From Salarias fasciatus (taxonomy: Eukaryota > Chordata > Actinopteri > Blenniiformes > Blenniidae): a DNA stretch of 64,000 nt. Positions 11,931 to 23,169 of the stretch are shown in pieces (the stretch's first letter is position 1; each line of letters starts with the position of its first letter). The position numbers were made by a program, and so were the translations under genes. The DNA is taken from NCBI RefSeq assembly GCF_902148845.1, contig NC_043754.1, positions 24,332,431 through 24,396,430 on the forward strand, read 5' to 3'. The notes beneath the pieces were generated by a model. It did no database searches, was not told where the DNA came from, and saw nothing but the letters and a program-made list of their open reading frames with translations.

Positions 11931-12268
11931 TAATTAATGCATTTCCTAATTAGAAGGCGTCCTTGTTATTTGAGGAGATGGATAAGGAGAGTCGATTCTT
12001 TACTTCAGACAGATCGGAGGTGGAGACAGTTGGCGGCTGGATGGACGTGGTTATCATGTGAAGCCACACAGCTCAAGACACAACAGGTGAAGCAAACACG
12101 AGCTGTAATATCTGGCATGTTTGAATGATCCGGAACACATTTAAATGTTTACAAAGAATATGGGTCTTTGGTTTTGCGATCATCGGTGTCCAGGTGTTTG
12201 CTCGACTGTTTGGACTGATGAGTGAAAGGAGTGCCTGGATAGGAATGAATTGTTTTTCTCTTTCGCAG
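11931..12268 (+). promoter_or_regulatory. Upstream region of the first odorant receptor gene
   Basis: Two homeodomain-type cores, TTAATTA (about 11932) and CTAATTA (about 11948), lie close together. Vertebrate odorant receptor promoters are known to use homeodomain (Lhx2-type) sites. A possible donor (CAACAG/GTGAAG at 12086/12087) and acceptor (TTTCGCAG ending 12268) would make a 5' untranslated intron, a common arrangement in these genes. The intron is inferred from splice consensus only. Confidence 0.4.
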
Positions 12269-12321
12269 ACTGGAGAGGTGTAATGCTTCGTGGAGCCGGG
12301 CCTTTCCAATGAGGATCAGCT

Positions 12322-13266
12322 ATGTCAAACTCTTCTGCCATCATTCATCCTCCAGGCTTCTACATCATTGGTTTTCAGACATTTCCTAACATCAGCGTCT
12401 ATATCATCTTCCTAGCTGTGGTCTATATGGCTACTCTGGTGTTCAATGCTTTCTTAATGTATATAATTGCCATTGATCACTGCTTACACACTCCAAAATT
12501 TCTGGCTGTTTTCAACCTTGCATTAGTGGACATAATCCTCAACACGACCACCATTCCCAGCATGATTAAAGTCTTCTTTGTGAAAGATAATTTTATTCCA
12601 TTCAACCTATGTCTCGTGCAAATGTATTTCTACTATTCCTTCGTGTCCATGGAGTCGTATTCACTTGCCATACTCGCCTACGACCGAATGGTTGCAATAT
12701 GTCTCCCTCTGCGCCAGAACATGCTGAACACAGTGCGGATCATGTCGTGCCTTGTCGCCCTGTGCTGGGTGTACAGTCTGGGGAGGCTCGTGTACAGCGT
12801 GTCCATCATGACTGAACTCTCCTTCTGTGATTCTGTCAGAGTCTTCAGTTATTTTTGCGACTATGCACCGGTGTTCAGACTGGCCTGTAATGACAACTCG
12901 AGGCAGTGGTCCGTAGCCTCCACGTCCAGCATGGTGAACCTGCTGCTCCCCTTTTTTTTCACGGTCCTGTCCTACATCAGTATCTTGACGGCTGTGTTCA
13001 GGATGAAATCAGTGGGGAGTCGTATAAAAGCTCTCGCAACTTGCATTGAACACCTCATCCTTGTTGTTATATTTTATGTCCCTTTATTCAGCATCTTCTT
13101 GATTGGGCTTTATTTTCAGGGCATTGACCCGGACCAGCGTGTGCTCAGCCTGTCGCTGGCCTCTTGTATCCCACCGTGTGTCAATCCTATCGTGTATTCT
13201 TTAAAAACCAAAGAAATTAAAAACAGAGCGATGGCGCTTTTCCGCAGAATGAAAACAAGTCCTTGA
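12322..13266 (+). CDS. Odorant receptor, teleost, single coding exon (OR1)
   Basis: Encodes a 314-residue seven-helix odorant receptor, a G-protein-coupled receptor expected in the cilia membrane of olfactory neurons. The frame is intact. Seen motifs: an N-glycosylation site NSS at residues 3-5; HTPKF before helix 2 (56-60); AYDRMVAIC at the end of helix 3 (119-127); the SYFCDY cysteine in loop 2 (about 176-181); KALATCIEH at helix 6 (236-244); and NPIVYSLKTKEIK in helix 7 (288-300). Length is usual for the family. The start at MSNSSAIIHPPGF gives the standard short N-terminus and aligns with the two other receptors at 25.9 and 28.7 kb. The ligand is unknown. It is the most diverged of the three. 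Confidence 0.95.
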   Translation: MSNSSAIIHPPGFYIIGFQTFPNISVYIIFLAVVYMATLVFNAFLMYIIAIDHCLHTPKFLAVFNLALVDIILNTTTIPSMIKVFFVKDNFIPFNLCLVQMYFYYSFVSMESYSLAILAYDRMVAICLPLRQNMLNTVRIMSCLVALCWVYSLGRLVYSVSIMTELSFCDSVRVFSYFCDYAPVFRLACNDNSRQWSVASTSSMVNLLLPFFFTVLSYISILTAVFRMKSVGSRIKALATCIEHLILVVIFYVPLFSIFLIGLYFQGIDPDQRVLSLSLASCIPPCVNPIVYSLKTKEIKNRAMALFRRMKTSP

Positions 13267-13900
13267 CAATTTCCGAATGTGCAGTGGAATCAGGGAATTG
13301 TGTATTTACATGTGAAAATGGAATCTGTCCCTACTGGAAAGGAGCGTGAGTTAATGTGATGCCCCGAGAAGTCACTGAAAGACAACTGCACGAGCACGTC
13401 TGTGTGAAATTCTTCACGGTGGAAGAGAAACACCCCGGATGACTTATTCCTAAAGATCAGCATTTGAAGAGGTTATGAAGAATCCACACACACACACTCA
13501 CAGCCATTTCTCTCCACTATCTGAATAAGTGCAACTGAGATTGATGAGTCTGTTTGGACAGTAAAAACTATGTTTTATTGATTCCATTAACTATTATTCT
13601 CCTGTGATGGCTGCATACACTTGACTCGCTGAAGTAATTTCATTTTGATTAACTATGACCTGTAAAATATTTGCAGATTTTCTCTTAGAAACTGATATTC
13701 CATCTGTGCATGTATACCTGAAATTAAACTTACTTGCATTGACACAGTTATCTATTAACTTGCTTACCTGTGCCTGGTTTGCTTTATTTTTCTGGCTTAA
13801 GTCAGCAAGTGAAAATGTTACTATCAAGCTGTTGGTGCTGAGGAAACATGATGTTTCTCCTATATATTCATTGCGTGTTGTTTTAATATAATTTCATTTC
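13267..13900. other. 3' flank of OR1 and intergenic DNA
   Basis: No gene is seen. This probably holds the receptor's 3' untranslated region; no single polyadenylation site stands out. The short opposite-strand frames near 13594-13891 have no family features. Confidence 0.4.
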
Positions 13901-13909
13901 AAGCTTTAT

Positions 13910-14200
13910 TCCGCTAACTAAAATTTTGAAGTCAATCGGAGACTTGACAGGACCGGGGTAATGTGGGATGTTCTGGGCGTACCTGTCAGGAGTCTGGCTG
14001 CAGAGTTTTGTGTGGTTTCGAGTTTGTTAAGAACAGTTGTGTTAAAACAAGTAAAAAGAGAATTACAATAGTCCAAACAGGATGAAATAAAAGCATGAAT
14101 AATCAGTTCAAGTTCAGACTTGGACATTTTTCTGACCTTAGAGATATGAACTCTTGAACTGAAGTCCTCCCTATAATTAGATTGTGAGGTCAATCAGAAT
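13910..14200 (-). mobile_element. LINE fragment, reverse transcriptase C-terminus
   Basis: On the minus strand a stretch reads LIIHAFISSCLDYCNSLF and then ETTQNSAARLLTGTP and HITPVLSSL. These are the conserved words at the end of the reverse transcriptase of fish non-LTR elements (CR1/L2/Rex-like group). Only this short piece remains. Confidence 0.75.
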
Positions 14201-14449
14201 GCAATATAGTAAATGCTGGAGTGGATCTGTTTCTCTCAGAGGGCATTACATTTGGATCTGATAGTCCAAGGCAGTCTATCCTAGTCTGTCTGTGAAGTTG
14301 TTGTCTCTATACCTTAAATAAAGTGTAACCATATCTTAAAATAAAGCACTGCTTTGCACTTCAGTTGCAATTCTGTAACACACTTGCTCCTGCACACTAT
14401 ACACCATTTGATACATAGGACACTTTGTTCACAAATGAAATCTCAGGGT

Positions 14450-15280
14450 AGCACTGGGAAAACACATTTATTCAAAATACAACACACAGTGGTTAACTGA
14501 AAATACTTAGACACACACTTGAATACACTGACTTTTAAAACTGAACACCAACCAGCTCCAAAAAGAACTCATCTTAGACATTTTTTAGAGAACTTTGCAA
14601 GCAATGTAGGCAGAGAGAGCTCGAGGCAGAGGAAGAGGAAGACAGAGAGAGAGGAGGACGTGGTCCATGAGGCCATGTGAGGACCGGGCGCTCACATGGC
14701 AGGAGGTGGAGCATGTCATGAACCACGGCCTGATTCGGAGGGAAGCTTTGCACAGAGTTCACCCTCATCGAAACCGGTTCACAGTTTTCTCTATAATGAG
14801 GCCATTCTGACTGGAAAATAGTTGTGTCTTCAACTCACTACTCAGACTGCATCTGGGGTTCTGTTCCAAGTCACGTTACCGTAGTGCAGGGTGGCTAAAG
14901 CTCCTTTTCCAACAGAAGTGATTGTTTTGTGTACTTGCCCCCTTACTCGGCATTTCTAAATCCTACTGAGGATTTTTTTTTTCTGCGTGGAGATGGCCTG
15001 AATATGACGCCAACCACATGCCTGCATGCCTCTTCTGCAGGCTGTGGAACAAGCCTGGGGGTCACTGAGGTCAGGTCAGTCCGGGAATGGATTCAGCACA
15101 CAAGGGGATGTTTTCCCCCATGCTGAGCAAGAGAAGACATTGCTGGTGATGTCGATGAGATCCTGTGGCGAGACGCCGACAGACTGCAGCATCCATAAGC
15201 CCACTTACACACAATTGTGTTTTTCTGTGTTTACAGTAGTGTATTATTGTTTTATTTTTGCTTGAATTGAATTTACATGA
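14450..15280 (+). mobile_element. Decayed IS630/Tc1-like DNA transposon
   Basis: The relic keeps both ends of a transposase. Near 14610-14680 is an arginine/glycine-rich start region. Near 14928-14990 is LPPYSAFLNPTEDFFF, the D/E catalytic segment of the IS630-Tc1-mariner group. Near 15080-15180 come REWIQHTRG and, in another frame, words resembling a VDEILW tail. Several frameshifts and lost sections separate them, so it is dead. Terminal repeats were not identified and the edges are approximate. Confidence 0.6.
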
Positions 15281-15429
15281 AATGAATATTACATTTTCTG
15301 GTTGCTGTGAAAATGTGCCTTCTATGAAACTGAATTAAAACAGGGAAAAATGAAGACGGTGGTGTTTTGTAGAATGTAGACATGTGTGTTGCTATCAGTA
15401 ACTCTTTCCACGTTACCCCAACTTCATGC

Positions 15430-15615
15430 ACATGTGGTGTGTATGTTTGGAACCCACATCCCTTTGTGAGCAAGTTTTCTCAGTAATGAGCATCAGTCAA
15501 ACAAAGCTGCGCTCGAGGCTCACGCACAAGCACTTGAATAACGTCCTGAATTTGGCTGCCACTCAGGATGTCACTCCCGACATCGATGCACTCGCAAAAT
15601 GTTAAAGATGCCGGG
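15430..15615 (+). mobile_element. hAT-family transposase C-terminal fragment
   Basis: One frame reads CEQVFSVMSI, then TKLRSRLTHKHLNNVLNLA and DVTPDIDAL. This is the hAT dimerisation (hATC) region as found in fish GTF2IRD2-like and ZBED-like hAT transposases, where CEQ.FSVM and RLT..HL are the diagnostic words. Only the C-terminal part is present. Confidence 0.65.
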
Positions 15616-15899
15616 CTTCAGGAGTGAAATAAACAATGGGTAAGCCCACTTAAAATGTTGCTTCAGACACCTTGAATGGTTCAGTGAAAATAATTGTCTT
15701 GTGTGAAATATAAAGCAAATGAAGAGTGTGCAATTCAATGTAAAAACGCCGGTCACTCGAGTTTGTAAGTTTGTTCATACACAGCTTATATATTTCTATC
15801 AATAAATCTTGGAGACTACAAATCAGGGTGTAACTCAAACCTTCTGAATAGTTTCTACATTAGCTTTTGAGGGTTTTTTTGTCATCATCTATTTTCTGG

Positions 15900-16650
15900 A
15901 TTTTCAAGTTAAAAGCTTGATTGAGCCTATCTTTAGCTTGTAGCTTCATGAGATCCGAGGTCATCTTGAGACACTTGATCTGAGCGTCTTTTTTGTTTCA
16001 GTTTTCAAGTGTGATTTTCGTCGATTCTCGCAGATTATCCTGAACAATCATCAGCTAAAGCTAGCAGTGCCTGCGCTCTTTCTGCAGCTCTTCCTGTCCC
16101 ACCGCTGTCTTGGCCTTCATTTTCTCCTCTAAGGAGCAGCTCTTCTCCTCGGGGTTATCTTTAAATCTCCATCTATTTTCACTCTAGCAGATTAGTGAGC
16201 TTGTGCACTTTATTCTTCCCAGACTGATAGTTTCTGGTGGTCTTATCCAGCACTGTCTATAACACGCTGTTACCGCTGGGCAGAGCTTTCCTATTCAGGG
16301 CGTGAGCCTTGTTTCATTCTTCCTCAGTAAGAACTCCTTGCTTGGTGTCTATCTCCGTGATCTGGCTCCTCGGGGAAACAGTCTCTTGTTCTTTTGACAA
16401 ACAACCGGACTCCAGTTATTCTACTTTTCCTTCGAAATTTTCTTTCTGCACACTGAGCTTTCTAAAGTCTTCTTCAAACACGATCTTGATTTTGGTTGGC
16501 ATTTTGACTTCCCCCCTTGTATATTTTCATTTCTTTGTTTAGATTTCCAGCTCATCATAATGTTTGTGAAACTCCTCCTGCAGACTGAAGAGCTCCTCTT
16601 ATCACTCCTGTAACAGCTGCTGTCAGGAGTCTGTTGGCGCTTGACAGTGT
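15900..16650 (-). pseudogene. Possible decayed coiled-coil gene copy
   Basis: On the minus strand broken frames read like a coiled-coil protein: EEFHKHYDELE and FEEDFRKLSVQKENFEGKVE, then EEKMKAKTAVGQEELQKE. Several stops and frame changes lie between them and no splice sites separate them, so a processed pseudogene is the likeliest reading. The parent gene was not recognised. It could also be the remains of a mobile element. Confidence 0.3.
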
Positions 16651-17580
16651 TTCTTTTCATGGTTGTCAATCTCCACAAAGCAAAGAAAAAAGAGAGTTTC
16701 TCTGTGAATTTTCTCACAGAGGATTGCGTGAAAATTCAAACAAAGAATGCCGTTAGAACAATGGGTGAGCATGAGCCAACCACCTTAGGCACAAGGGCAA
16801 GGTGGGGCTTCAGTGACACCCCAGCATGCCCAGGGGCAAACTGAATGCAGGAGGAGTGACTGAGAGTGCATGAATGTCACTAACATGCTTGGCAGAGGTC
16901 AAAGCCAGAAGCAGCCCTGCCTTCAGAGATAGGTGCTTCAAGCTAACTTCCTCCAGTGGTTCAAATGGAAAGCCCACTCAAAACCACTGCCAAGTCCCGT
17001 GGTAGCCGCCAGGCACACCTTCATTGTGAAAAATGCTTTTTGTTTGTCAATCCAGTACTGTAGGAATGATAAAACTACACTAGCAGTGCACTTTCCTCAA
17101 ACACCCTCCACTTACAGCCATAAAGAGACCTAGTAGAGGGTGGTCTAGCAGCAATCCAACCAAAGAATGAAGGCAAGGCAACGTATTAGTCCATAAGAGA
17201 TCAACGACAGTGGGTCACTGAGTCAATCAACCACAGTCACTGTCACTGGATAGTGAAATTCCCACTTATTACCATTGGTATTAAACATGGAATTACTCAG
17301 TTATTTGTAAAAAGGAAAAGATGGACAAGTGACGGTGCAGACATGACCTGCAGTGGACTTGAATTCGAGGTGGCTCGCAACTTCTGCTGGAGACAAATGA
17401 AAGCGTCTTCTCCACTGGACGAGGCATGAGGACAATTAAACAGGTGATTAAGGTCAGACAAAAGTTCAGGATTGTTTTCCATTAGATTCAGAAATCTCAA
17501 AAAGCTACAAGGCTCCTTTAAAATTGTTGAAAAAGCTACAGTTTATGTTATGATCATTTGAGACTTTAAAATAAACTGTG
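16651..17580. other. Intergenic DNA, no gene seen
   Basis: No convincing reading frame, RNA gene or repeat edge was found. Short frames on both strands lack family features. Confidence 0.5.
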
Positions 17581-18118
17581 ATATGCTTCAGCACCAACTC
17601 TTCATCAAACCAGATACGCTACACATCACATCCAATATCATCTGGTTTAATAAGAAGAGCATCTTTTTGATTGATTTTCAACCTTATTTCTCAATCCCTA
17701 CAGATTCTCAAACAGTTCCAGAGGCCACTGGAAGCAATGCCCGCCATCTTCGCAACATTTTAACATGGCTCACTTTTGGAACCAGCACCTCTGTGAAAAT
17801 TTGTTTTGCACTCCTAAAAATATCTTCACAGAGCATCGCCTCACTGTGCTTCATCAGCACAGGGCCAACCTCTTCCGTTTGTCTTGGAAATTTAGGAATG
17901 AGTGGAAGGACTGGGCTTTAAGAAGGTTTCACACCGTCCACAAACACCACCGACCGTTCAACAAAAAGTGGTTAAACCTTTGGACACACACACACCCACA
18001 CAAAAACACACACCGCTATCCGTTTACCAAGCTGAGTCATGAGAGGATGTGGCGAACCAACCTGACCCCGTAGTGTGGGACAAGATTTCCAAGAACCTGA
18101 GTTCTGACAACGAAACAC

Positions 18119-18192
18119 ACACAAACACACACACACACACGCAGAAAAAAATATAGATATAGATATAGGTATATAGACAGATAGATAGATAT
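18119..18192. repeat. CA and GATA short tandem repeats
   Basis: A CA run at about 18119-18140 is followed by an imperfect GATA run at about 18152-18191. Confidence 0.85.
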
Positions 18193-18279
18193 ACTGGCTA
18201 ATTGCAGCCAATCAGAGAACTCAATTAGATCATAAAGTACTGGAGCGATGACCGTGTGTCAGTGGTCAATTCACTGAGA

Positions 18280-19500
18280 AGTCGTGGCACATGAGAGCCG
18301 CACCCTAGTTCTAACTCTCCCTCTGGGTCCAAGGTCCGCAGCATGCCTACTAGTCGCTCTTATGTGCAGCGCAAACTTCTCAAAGTCTTCTGTATGTCCA
18401 TGTCTGATGTCTGGAGAATCCATAACATGTGTATTTTGTGAAGAGCCAGTTGGTGAGGTTGGTCAAACTTCTCAGAAAATGGTGCAATAGTGTCTGTATA
18501 CGGTGTAGGTGAATGGAGGTATGAATCAGCAATGAGACGAGTGTCATCCAGGTTTAAATGGTCCATTATGATCTGAGTCTCGAACAGCTCTGTATTGTCT
18601 GATGCAAGCAGATTATTGAGGGCAATCTTTAATCGAGAAAACTCTCCTGGTCGTCTCATGGTGAGGCTAAGGATTGAGGGAGTCGCAAACCTCTGCAGGT
18701 TTTCGCTTGTGTAAGCAGGTAGAATTGATCAGTTGGGTCGGGTCTGTTCACAGCTGGACAGTTAGCCCTCTGAATCTGTGGTAAGAACCTCTGATCATCG
18801 TAGCCATAGGACGAGGCGACTCGAGAAGGAGGAGGGCCGTCTTGTCTGGTACTGCTCGCTCTGGTGGGAGGTGGTTGTGAGGATAAGGATACCTGTCGCT
18901 TTAACAATGTCAGCCCTGTCATCAGATAATCCAGCCTGTCGATCATTACATCCTGGGTACAGGGGTTGTTGGAAACAGGACATAGGCTACACTTTGTGGC
19001 CTTCGATCACCTTGGGGAGTAGAACCCTGTGCAGTATCATGTTGAGGAGGATTGGTCCAAGGTGTGATAGGCGGTGGTAAGTCTATTGGCTGGCTAACCT
19101 GCAAATCAGGGTCCCAGTTTGGTCTCCGTAGACAGATGTATAGATAACCCTTTGAAAGCAGTGCTCTGTAAATATTAAAAATATTGAACAGGAATCAGTG
19201 ACACAAGACAACTTTCTTAACTTCTTACTGCATTAATGAATTGTTTTCTGCTATCTTATCTGTATCAAAGCAAAGAAAATCCACCAACAGCTTCAGCAGG
19301 TCGCTTTGGATCCTTTTCCAGTAGGGAAGCTGTCCACTGATCCACTGTATAACAACAGTTATCTTTGCTGTTAGAACTGGAGGCTCATGTCGATTCGATA
19401 TAGATGAATAGATGCCTTCTCTAGGAGCTGGTACAGCCTGAATGGTAGGTAAATTTCTAGGCTGCACTGTGGCAATGGACCTGGGCAGACTCAAATTGTA
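18280..19500 (-). mobile_element. LTR-retroelement gag-like fossil
   Basis: Minus-strand frames contain RPGEFSRLKIALNNLLASD, then LIADSYLHSPTPYTDTIA and QPHQLALHKI, with a proline- and serine-rich stretch further upstream. I recall this set of words from gag-like proteins of fish LTR retroelements; BEL/Pao or Gypsy could not be decided. It is an old, broken fragment without recognisable pol parts. Its upstream side abuts the LINE copy at 19502. Confidence 0.5.
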
Positions 19501-19501
19501 G

Positions 19502-20545
19502 ACTTCTCAACTCAACTCAACTTTATTTATACAGCACTTTAAAACAACTCCTGCTGGCCGAAGGCGCTGTACAAAGTCATAAATATAAGGGCAAGTACAA
19601 GAATAAAATGCAGTAAAAACAAAGCACACAAAAACAGCAGCAAAACAACAAAACCGAGACATTTGAAAAAAACATTTAAGAAAAACCAAGTGCAGAGTCT
19701 CAGGCTGAGTTAAAAGCCAGTGAATAAAAATGTGTTTTAAGATCTTTCCTAAAAATGGACCGCAAGGGGGCCTGTCTGATGCGCAGTGGCAGCTCATTCC
19801 ACAGCTTGGGGGCCACAACGGAAAAAAGCTCTGTCCCCTCTGAGCTTAAGCTTGGACCTCGGCACCTCCAGGAGCAGATGATCAGCTGACCGGAGCCACC
19901 GAGCAGGAGTGTAGAGGTGAAGCAGCTCAGAGAGGTAAAGCGGGGCGAGACCATTCAGGGATTTAAAAACAAATAAAAGAAACTTAAAAAGGACTCTGAA
20001 TGCAGGTACCCAGTGGAGGGAGGCCAGGGTGGGAGTCATGTGGTCCCTCTTATGTACTCCAGTTAGTAGCCACGCTGCAGCATCTTGGACCAACTGGAGA
20101 CATGCAAGGGACGACTGGCTGACTCCAACATAAAGTGCATTACAGTAATCCAGTCGAGATGTAATGAAGGCATGGATTACTGTCTCACAGTGCTGACGTG
20201 GAAGAATGGATTTCACTTTGGCCAACTTCCTGAGGTGGAAGAAGCTGGACTTAACCGCTGCGCTTATCTGAGAATCTAGTTTAAAATCGCTGTCCATTTT
20301 AAAACCCACATTTAAAACAGTCGCCTTCACGTGTGGAGTCAAGGGGCCCAGGTCAGCAGGTGGAGGTTCACAGGAGTCACTGGGACCAAACACAATCACC
20401 TCTATCTTGTCCTCATTAAACTTTAGAAAGTTTAGGGCCATCCAGGGTTTTAAAATTTGAAGTGAAACGTGCAACTTATCCTTCTTCCACCTGTGTTCAG
20501 CTATTCCACACTCCCTCCGAGCTGCCCGAGTTCTCTCAGAGGGCA
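19502..20545 (-). mobile_element. LINE, 5'-truncated, reverse transcriptase C-terminus to 3' tail (CR1/L2/Rex-like)
   Basis: The minus strand carries the end of a non-LTR reverse transcriptase: ETVIHAFITSRLDYCNALY, CLQLVQDAAAWLLTG, TPTLASLHWVP, FKSLNGLAPLYLSELL and, after a frame change, KLWNELPLRIRQAPLRSIF. The 3' end reaches short TTGAG repeats at 19502-19520 next to an AATAAA-like end, as in LINE tails. It is 5' truncated, the usual fate of LINE copies. It is better preserved than the fragments at 13.9 and 40.4 kb, hence probably younger. Confidence 0.85.
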
Positions 20546-22760
20546 TATTATAAAACAATATGCTTGTATTTTTGTTAGAGCTCTGAAATTTGGGGAAATA
20601 AAGGTAACTGGAAATAAGCATAAAAACTCACCCAGAGTGGGTTTTTTTTCCATCAATTTCTAAATTTCACATGATTATAGTGTCAGATTAACAAAATATA
20701 GAACTTTTTAGTGATCAATATAGGTTAAATACATAAAACTGTAACCATACACCTATTTAACTTCAAATATATTGCAATAAGATTCATGATATTGGATATA
20801 AATGGAGATCCATAAGACATTTCGATGCCTTTTTCAATTACGCTTCTTCAATTGTAGCTCTTCAGTGGCTAATCCTGAAAGCTCTGTGATCGTCTGTCCC
20901 TCTGGTGCTGCTGGACGTAATATGGAGGAAAGGTAACATGATACTCTGAAATATACAGACCAACAACTGATGAAGGCTGTTTACCAAGCAAAAGTCATGC
21001 TGATTTCAAATCGAAGTACAATAGGAAAGTACCTGAGGGGAAAACATCTTCAGTGATAGCTGAAGCAGTGGAGTATTTCATTCTATTTTCTTCATTAGAC
21101 ACATAATCAGAAACTGGTGTGTATCCACCGTTGTGGACATATAAGTTTTATATACTGTATATTTATATATAGCCTAAGTGACTCTCGGCCTGCATGCCGC
21201 CGTGATGTGTGTGTTCCGGGTTACTTGTTGTTACCATAAAGCCCTGGATTGTGGAAGCAGAAGCTTTCCCGTCTTCTTTCCTGCACTAAGTCGCCGCAGA
21301 CGCTAAAGAAAAAAGACATCAGTATAATATTGAAATTAGGTTCAGTATGCCTTTAGTGCATTTATAGATACTCTATAAAATGTTTTTTCTATGACTAATA
21401 ATAAAGTTGAAGCTGTTTTCAGCTGTTCTCCCAGGAGCTGAAGTCTGTGTTTTTTGTAAGTTCAGCCGTGACTGGAAAGAAGGAAAAGTCGCGCTTCCCT
21501 CTGTGAAAAATAGATGTGAGTGCAGTCCGACTGGGGCCGTCGTATCGAAAAAGTCAAGTTTGATTTAATGATTTCTTCAAAGTTTTCTTTCAGGAAAATG
21601 TCAACAAAGTTTTGTTTTATTTTTGAACAATTGAGTTTACACAATCTTTGTAGTCTAATTAACCCCCCCCCATCCCCAACAACACAGTATGGACAGTTCC
21701 AAACAGCTGTGCGTGATGATGAATTGATGATCAATAATAACATTTCTTTTAAACTATCAGATGACACATTTTTAGTTGGAGCCGTGTTGACAAGACATTC
21801 TTTTAAGGTGTTTTATTGATAATCAGGATGCTGTCCCCATCGTCTTCTCTTGGAGGGGTAGGGGTCGCAGCGGAGGTTATAGTTCAGTCTGGTGACTTCT
21901 TCTTGGAAGGACTGCAGTCACATGTCGAGTCACTGCACCTCACCCTCCTGTTGTTTTGAAGAGCTTTCACATGCACAAAACATTTCCCAAAATATCAATT
22001 TGTACGAGTATGTTCAAAAGACTGCATAATTATCAGAGGGATAAAGATCACACAAATATCTTCCTTCGGGCTCTGAATACTCCAAATCATCCAGTCACCT
22101 TGTTTTGGAGGAATGCGCTGCTTCCAGCAGCTGCTCCTCCCTCACATGGAGATGTTCACTGCTTGAACGGCAGCTGTCAGAGCCGGTGGTGCTGGAAACA
22201 GTTTCCTCCCCATCAGAGCACCAGCCACTGCAGGCATGCAGTCAACAGCAGATGACAGATGATGATAAAGAGGAATATCTGAACACACACTCTTACTAGC
22301 TGTGGAAGCTTTGTCCCTTGAGGTGGCTCATTGTAATAAACGGATGTTGAAGGATACCGGGTCAAACTTAGCGTTCCGGGTCTCTTCTGATGGAGTTTTA
22401 TCAGGGAGAGAAAAATTAAGCAATTCAGCAAAAAAGCAAAACTTCTTCACAAACACATCTGTTTTCCATTAAACCTCACAAGCTTCGAAACAAGCTGACA
22501 GGTACTGCACTGAATCGGCTTGTTGCTGCCTAACTGAGTTTCAGCTGTGGCAACAACAAAGTGCCGGAGCATACATTCAAATCCTGTGGAGACCTGGAAA
22601 AGACAAACACAGGAAGGTGATTTTGGGTTAGTCTGATAAAGAAACTGAGAAGTGAGCTCACAGTGCAGATCCACAGGTTGCAGCTATGCAGAACAGATCT
22701 GGTTTACATACCTGTACCAAAGAGTCTGCAGAGTTTTCCCCATCCAGTCTTTGGCATTGT
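20546..22760. other. Intergenic DNA, no gene seen
   Basis: No convincing gene is present. An AT-rich stretch with TATATA words and a CATAAAG word (21120-21300) has a loosely LTR-like look but no second copy. The frames at 21462-21819 and 21956-22674 have no recognisable domain. Confidence 0.45.
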
Positions 22761-22762
22761 CC

Positions 22763-22796
22763 ATTGATATTGATATTGATATTGATATTGATATTG
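22763..22796. repeat. ATTGAT hexamer repeat
   Basis: Between five and six perfect copies of a six-base unit. Confidence 0.9.
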
Positions 22797-22999
22797 GCCC
22801 CATCAATAAGGAATGACACAAATAGAAGCAAAGATGGATGGATGTAATTGTTGCTATGGAGTAATTTGCTTTACTCCAGAACCACCTATTTCATTTGCCC
22901 ACTTGGTAATTAGCATCAAATATATGTGATTGTACTTCTCTTTCCTGAAAAAAAAAAAAAAACCCAGGCAAGATACTACAATTCTTTTTCTTGTTCTGA

Positions 23000-23040
23000 T
23001 TCTTCTTCTTCTTCTTCTTCTTCTTCTTATGATGATGATG

Positions 23041-23108
<68 letters not shown>
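23000..23108. repeat. Compound trinucleotide microsatellite
   Basis: Three abutting trinucleotide runs: TTC (23000-23028), ATG (23029-23040) and ATT (about 22 units, to 23108). They explain the poly-Tyr, poly-Ile and poly-Asn frames over this stretch, which are not genes. Confidence 0.95.
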
Positions 23109-23169
23109 CACCTTTGTTGTTGTTTATGTCGTTCTCTTTGAAATTTTGTTTATTTCCAAAGAAACGGAA

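Noticed and set aside
17583-18073. Two overlapping plus-strand frames of 112 and 102 residues
   Set aside because: No family recognised, and the second frame runs into a CA-rich repeat. Could be part of an old mobile element but the evidence is too thin.
21120-21310. LTR-like stretch with TATA words and CATAAAG
   Set aside because: No second copy, no target duplication and no primer site; too weak to call a solo LTR.
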